Below are positions 59,301-64,000 of a DNA stretch of 64,000 bases, piece by piece. The stretch is from Hypericum androsaemum (lineage: Eukaryota; Streptophyta; Magnoliopsida; Malpighiales; Hypericaceae): positions 17,726,092-17,790,091 of the forward strand of contig OZ023190.1 of the NCBI GenBank assembly GCA_963995505.1. The letters run 5' to 3'. Both the position numbers and the translations under genes were made by a program. The notes below the pieces were generated by a model that searched no databases, was not told the origin of the DNA, and saw only the letters and a list, made by a program, of their open reading frames with translations. Within the stretch, counting starts at the first letter, position 1. Every line of letters starts with the position of its first letter.

Positions 59301-62300
59301 CCTGCCGGCTGGCAGCCATCAACTACTTTAAACTCGGATAATTTGAACGATGAAGATCTGTCAACATCAGAATCCTTCAATAGATCCTTAATCACATGGT
59401 CATATTTTCCTTCTGCACCCTTATCAGAGCAATCCTTCATAATAGAGCAGGCATCTGCTAGCAAATTACCACACTCTTCCGTACAATCTGTCACACGACA
59501 GTTCTGAAAGCTTATATGGTTCATGCTACATTCCATAAGCAGCTTAAGGTGCAATCCCAGAAACAAAGTAGGTACAGCGGTAAATGAAAGTGCAGATAGA
59601 GGGAATCTTTGGCCCAGATCAAAAGCAGAAGACCGAATGGCATTTACACGAATAGTTTCTCTTGAAATATTCATGAGACCAAGACCCTGCTTAGACTTCT
59701 TCTGCAGCCCCTGGTTAACATGAATTTTCATCAAATAAATAATCTAAAGACAGCATCCTTGTGAGTTAGCTAATAAACTCAGTGCGCCAAATATAGGTAT
59801 AAAGGGAAAGATAAAGAACTATTGTTTAATGAAATACAAGAAAGATATAATTGCAGATCATTGACAAAATCCAAATCATATCGTATATTTCAAAACGAAA
59901 GTGTTGATTCCTCCACGACCTCTGAAACGGCCACTGTTAATGTTAACATGAAAAAGAAACAAAAACATAGAAAAAAGTACCTTGGTTGCAAATGAATTTT
60001 CTAAAACAGAAGACTTAATCAACTGACAACTTCCATTTTTAAGTACCTTCAGATTATCATAAGTGCATTCTGACACAGGCAGTTGCTGGAAGAGAAAGCA
60101 GTGTTTTCTGAGCTTTTTGTCTAGGTTCATCCACTTGGCATTCTCCACCACATAAAAGTTGCAGAAAGAAAAAACAAGTTGCTTCCTGCAATCCTGAATG
60201 CAAGAGAACTTAAACCGAAAAGATGTTTCTGGAACTACCAAGTCATCACACTTTTGTTGCTCCTTGCATTGAAATGCAGCCAGGACCAGAAACAAAAATG
60301 CAACGACGTGCTTCAAAGATCCTTCAAACACAAAACACCTCAAGCCAACTATGTTATCAACAAACAGCATCTCTAGGTGAACCCTTGGCCACAAAGATAT
60401 CAGCGTACCATACTGAAGAAGAGAAGCGGCGTGGAATAACCCAAAATTCTCTCTGCCAGATGAATAATTGGGAAAAGACGTCAGTGCGAAACTTAACTTG
60501 AATTTTAAATCTCTGGACTCCATCAACGGGATATTCAGTTCCAACCATCCAGCACTGGAGGTTGACCAAAAAGCTTCAGTGGCATCCATGCTTCCCAAAG
60601 ACCCACCCACGTCCAATTTTGATGAAAAAATATCGTATTCTTCTATCACTTCATGGGAAACAACAGGAGTAAAAGCACCAAAATTTGGAACGTGAGGGGA
60701 CCCATGTTTGGCTTTAGCCATATGATAGAGAGCGCCTCTAATCTTGTGAAACCGCTTCCTGTGATAAACAAGGATCTTTTTGTCTTCTGCACAGTTACTA
60801 GTCTCCGTGACAAATGCCTCTCTCCTTTGAGCTGCAACTTGGTCATAAACACACAATTCTCTATCATCCTGGTAAAAGGGCGGTCTATCAAGACGATTGC
60901 CACCATTAGCAGCTTCTTCTGAGATCAATTTAGGGATGACAGATAGATGAGATCTTTTCTCCTTTTTCTTCAAGGCCTGTAGTGGAGAGTCTGGAGACGG
61001 GTTGGCTTTGGCAGCTGAGCGAGCCAGCCACGATATAATTGGCTCGGCGTCAACATCATTCCCCAAACGGCTGTCATTTTCTGAGGTCAACGCTCTCTTC
61101 TTTCTTTCACTAACCTTCGGTTTTCCGCTTCCCTCATCCACGTGCTTCCTTCTAGTTCCCAACCTTTTACGGTTGGCCCTTCCAGGAACTTCACTGGGGA
61201 ACAGCAACAATTTAAATCTCTCGTTCCGAAGATCAACCCATTCTTCATCTCGGTCATCATAGTTGATGTGGTGGAGCTTTCTCTCATCATCATAATTGTC
61301 GACATGGCCAGAATACCACGTTTTATCCAAGGGCCAAAAAATCTTAATCCTTCGGTTCAGTGCCCAATATGCATCCATGTCACCAAAAATTCTATAATAG
61401 TTGCGCCGTACTTTTGATTTTCCCTCCTTGTCTTGATTCCTTGGTCTCGATGCCCTATTCCCAGAACCAAAAGTGGAGCCTTTACTGAGTTTCCTGCCAG
61501 AAGATAAATTAATAGACGTGCCATTTCCTGGGGATTCATTGCCATTTAAAAACTCAGTACAGCCCGGGTCAAACCGAGATGATAACATCATAGCTGCATT
61601 CTCTTTAAGGTTCTCCTCATCCTCTTCTCGCAAATCACCAGGGACCTGAAAAGAAGTATCAGCTGGTGGCTGGGCCTCTGCTGCGACACTCTCAAAAACA
61701 GGCACCGCCTTCTTCCTCTTCCTACTACGCTTCCTAAATGAGGTTTTCAAAAGGGGATCAACATTATTTTCAACTGTGTGCTCAGATCCAGAGTTTTTCA
61801 GGACATAATCATTACATTTCCCTGCAGAATCACTAACTTGGGCATCTTCCGTGGAATGCCTATCTGAATTCACTTCACAGTTCCCATGTTCTTTTGGAGC
61901 CTCAACATCAGCATTTTGCTTCACTTCAACCTTTGGAGACTCTGCCTTTTGCCCCTCATCTTCACCAGCCAACCGACCCACAATGTCAATATCACCCACA
62001 TCCTTTACCGGCTTCACCACAACACCACACGTCTCGACTTTCCTCCTACCCACAAAGTCCCGTTTGCGTCTAGGTACATTAGCAACACCGTCACTCAAAC
62101 CTTTCAAAATGCAACTAAACCCACCATTCCCATCCCCATTCTGCCCCTGGCTGGGACCAGACTTGCGGTCCATGGAATCATGCGACGACATACTAAAACA
62201 GCCATTGTACACTTCCTCCAAACTCTTACTCCCATTCCGGCTAAGAAACTTGAAACTACTAACAGACACCGCTCTCCGACTCTTCTTCCTCTCGGGCCTC

Positions 62301-62443
62301 TTCTCATCACTGCCACCGACTACACCGCCTTTCCTCTTACTACGCGGCTTGGAATCCATGTTACTGTACAAGCTCTTAAGATCCAAGGATCTCGATTTCT
62401 TAGGAATCTCCACTCCATGAGGACCCTCTGGCCTAATTTCCAT
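56339..62443 (-). CDS. Enhancer of polycomb-like (EPL) chromatin protein
   Basis: Large nuclear protein; EPL proteins are scaffold subunits of the NuA4-type histone acetyltransferase. Four exons, minus strand: 59981-62443, 57959-59710, 56978-57233 and 56339-56880. They total 1670 residues, with all junctions in frame. A Tudor-like domain lies near residues 355-415 (YWALNRRIKIFWPLDKTWYS, then GHVDNYDDERKLHHINYDD, EEWVDL). The C-terminal half contains the EPcA-type core (ALNPSKVLYDMDSDDEEWV, about residue 1318, and FEKIMDKFEKVAYSQQRDQL), then PPLWEKYHQEVKEWE. The N-terminus is basic and Ser-rich (nuclear localisation likely). The start at 62443 gives the longest frame; a leader intron further upstream is possible. 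It is a remembered neighbour of KC1/AFC3 in Arabidopsis (At4g32620). Confidence 0.92.
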
Positions 62444-62449
62444 CCAAAT

Positions 62450-64000
62450 TCTCTCAAACCAAACACATCTGTACCCAATTTAAACCAAAAAAACAACTTA
62501 AATCTCCTCTAAACTTACAATAAAGAAAAAATACCTAAAAATTCAAGAACTAACGAAATTCTCGAGGGAGAAAATTTAACAAAACAAGAAACGAAAAAAA
62601 AATCTAACCGTACCAGAGTTCAAATGCGCGGGACGCGAAGATCTTCCGCATCTGTCATGAATCCTGATATCCACGTCTCGAATTGATTACTGGTAGATTT
62701 AATTGAATTCGTCACGCGATTTGAGTTTTTCCCCCTTTTTCCCAATCGGGGAGAAACGAAGGAGCTAGGGTTTCTTTGGTATTTCAGAAGAAGGGGGATT
62801 TTGATTTAAAAAAATAATAATTCCGGGGTTGTTTGATTTTGGGGAAATCGGGAGTTTTTTTCTCACTAACCGGCTTCGTGATTTGACACGTGGTGGATCC
62901 GAGAGCCCTTGAACTTAGAAACCGTGATGGAGATTGGGTTCCCCTGCTCCAGCCCCCAGCGTTGATAACATGGACCCATGCGTTCGGGGATATCGATGAT
63001 ACGATGGACAGTTGAGATCGGATAGTGGCGACGTGGACGATTGTTATTGGGTGGCGGGCGTGGGAGGTATATAGGGAGGAAGTGGACCAAGTGGTAAGAG
63101 CCTGGAAGGGAAACTTAAAAGATTATTGAAAATTTTGCATGTTTAGAGACGGGGAAATGACCCGGAGATTGTGTTGAATTTTCGAAGATGCCATTAAGGA
63201 AACGAGAAAGAAATACAAACTTCAAGTGTTTCAAATTTCAATACTTTATTTATAGTTGTGTAACTTTTATTATACGTAGAGTATATATTAAAATATAACT
63301 AATTATTAAATATATACAAGAAAAGAAATAAATGTATTCAAATAAATGATAAAATTAGTGTTTAATAATCTATTTGTAAACAGGAGCCATAAATTTTTTA
63401 TGATGTTTATCTGTAAAAAAAATCAAATGCATTTAAAAATATATTTAGTGTTTAACTAATAGATTTGTATATAAAATAAATTATAGACTGCTGTGCAACA
63501 AACATAAGGTTAAATTTTTTTTGATTAAACAAACTAAAGAAAAGTTATTGAATGGCAGGAGGACTATTAATTTTTGTCCAATGCCGGATAACTTTTTAAT
63601 ATAAGAATTATGAGCTACTTTGCATAGTAAAATCGATGGACGTTAACAGACTATGGTATTTCATTATTTTGTTGTAAAAGATACTCATAAAATATATTAG
63701 AGCTATACAATATATTTTTGTAGGTTTTGTTATTATACTTTAGTTAAAGTTCAAATAAATCGTTGTTTAATACATTTTTTATGTGCTTTCTAGTGAGGAG
63801 ATAGAAGACTAGATAGTAAAATATGCAATTAATTGGAAATCTTAACAAATCGCACGTGGAGGTAATTTTAGAAGTGAGACCTAAATAATTAGAGAAAAAA
63901 TAACTTTATTATAACTTAATTTATTGTTTTCGTGCACAACTAAGAACTTTAAGAAAAGATCAAACAATTCAAATTTTATATAACCTTTTTTTGTCTATGA
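62450..64000. other. Promoter of the EPL gene and AT-rich flank
   Basis: 62450-63120 is the likely leader and promoter of the EPL gene (one possible leader-intron donor near 62612). From 63130 to the window end it is very AT-rich with no frame or repeat I can name. Confidence 0.45.

Overview
This is nuclear DNA of a flowering plant, most likely a core eudicot. Genes have many introns with GT-AG borders, intergenic DNA is AT-rich, and the repeats are plant types (Mutator-like, hAT, Helitron, Cassandra, LINE). The species cannot be named from the sequence. From memory, the gene set (Enhancer-of-polycomb-like, ArfGAP, KC1/KAT3 potassium channel, AFC3 LAMMER kinase, small membrane protein) resembles an Arabidopsis block around At4g32620-At4g32680. 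If that recollection is right, the window is a conserved syntenic block opened up by transposons, a local gene duplication and pseudogenes.

Layout. 1-1744 (+) holds the 3' half of an AFC3-type kinase. 2605-3454 (-) is a convergent three-TM membrane protein. 3900-9360 is a transposon cluster: two related hAT-like MITEs, a Pack-MULE with a VPS16 fragment nested inside an older inverted-repeat element, and a MULE MITE with a GGA/CCT core. 10781-15801 and 16746-21787 (+) are two intact tandem KC1/KAT3 genes of 12 and 13 coding exons. Intron 2 of the first holds a Cassandra solo LTR. Intron 3 of the second holds a Helitron filled with telomere-like repeats. 21.8-32.5 kb is almost entirely mobile or decayed: a 404-bp MITE with internal tandem repeats, a NAC fragment, LINE remnants, a Helitron carrying MAPK and RING-H2 fragments, and an Abraxas-like pseudogene interrupted by a 1.2-kb solo LTR. 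33.3-36.8 kb holds a two-module DUF295/F-box gene with one in-frame stop. 37.5-45 kb has two more Pack-MULE-like elements and the second GGA-core MITE.

45.8-63 kb is gene-dense: an FLZ zinc-finger gene (+), a DYW-class PPR gene broken by frameshifts (-), an AGD14-like ArfGAP (-) and a large Enhancer-of-polycomb-like gene (-).

The functional genes are independent housekeeping or regulatory genes, not a pathway. The two KC1-like channels are the only obvious working pair: they could diversify regulatory subunits of inward-rectifying K+ channels. The most informative unusual material is the transposons, several with exact target-site duplications, and the fragments of at least four gene families that they carry.
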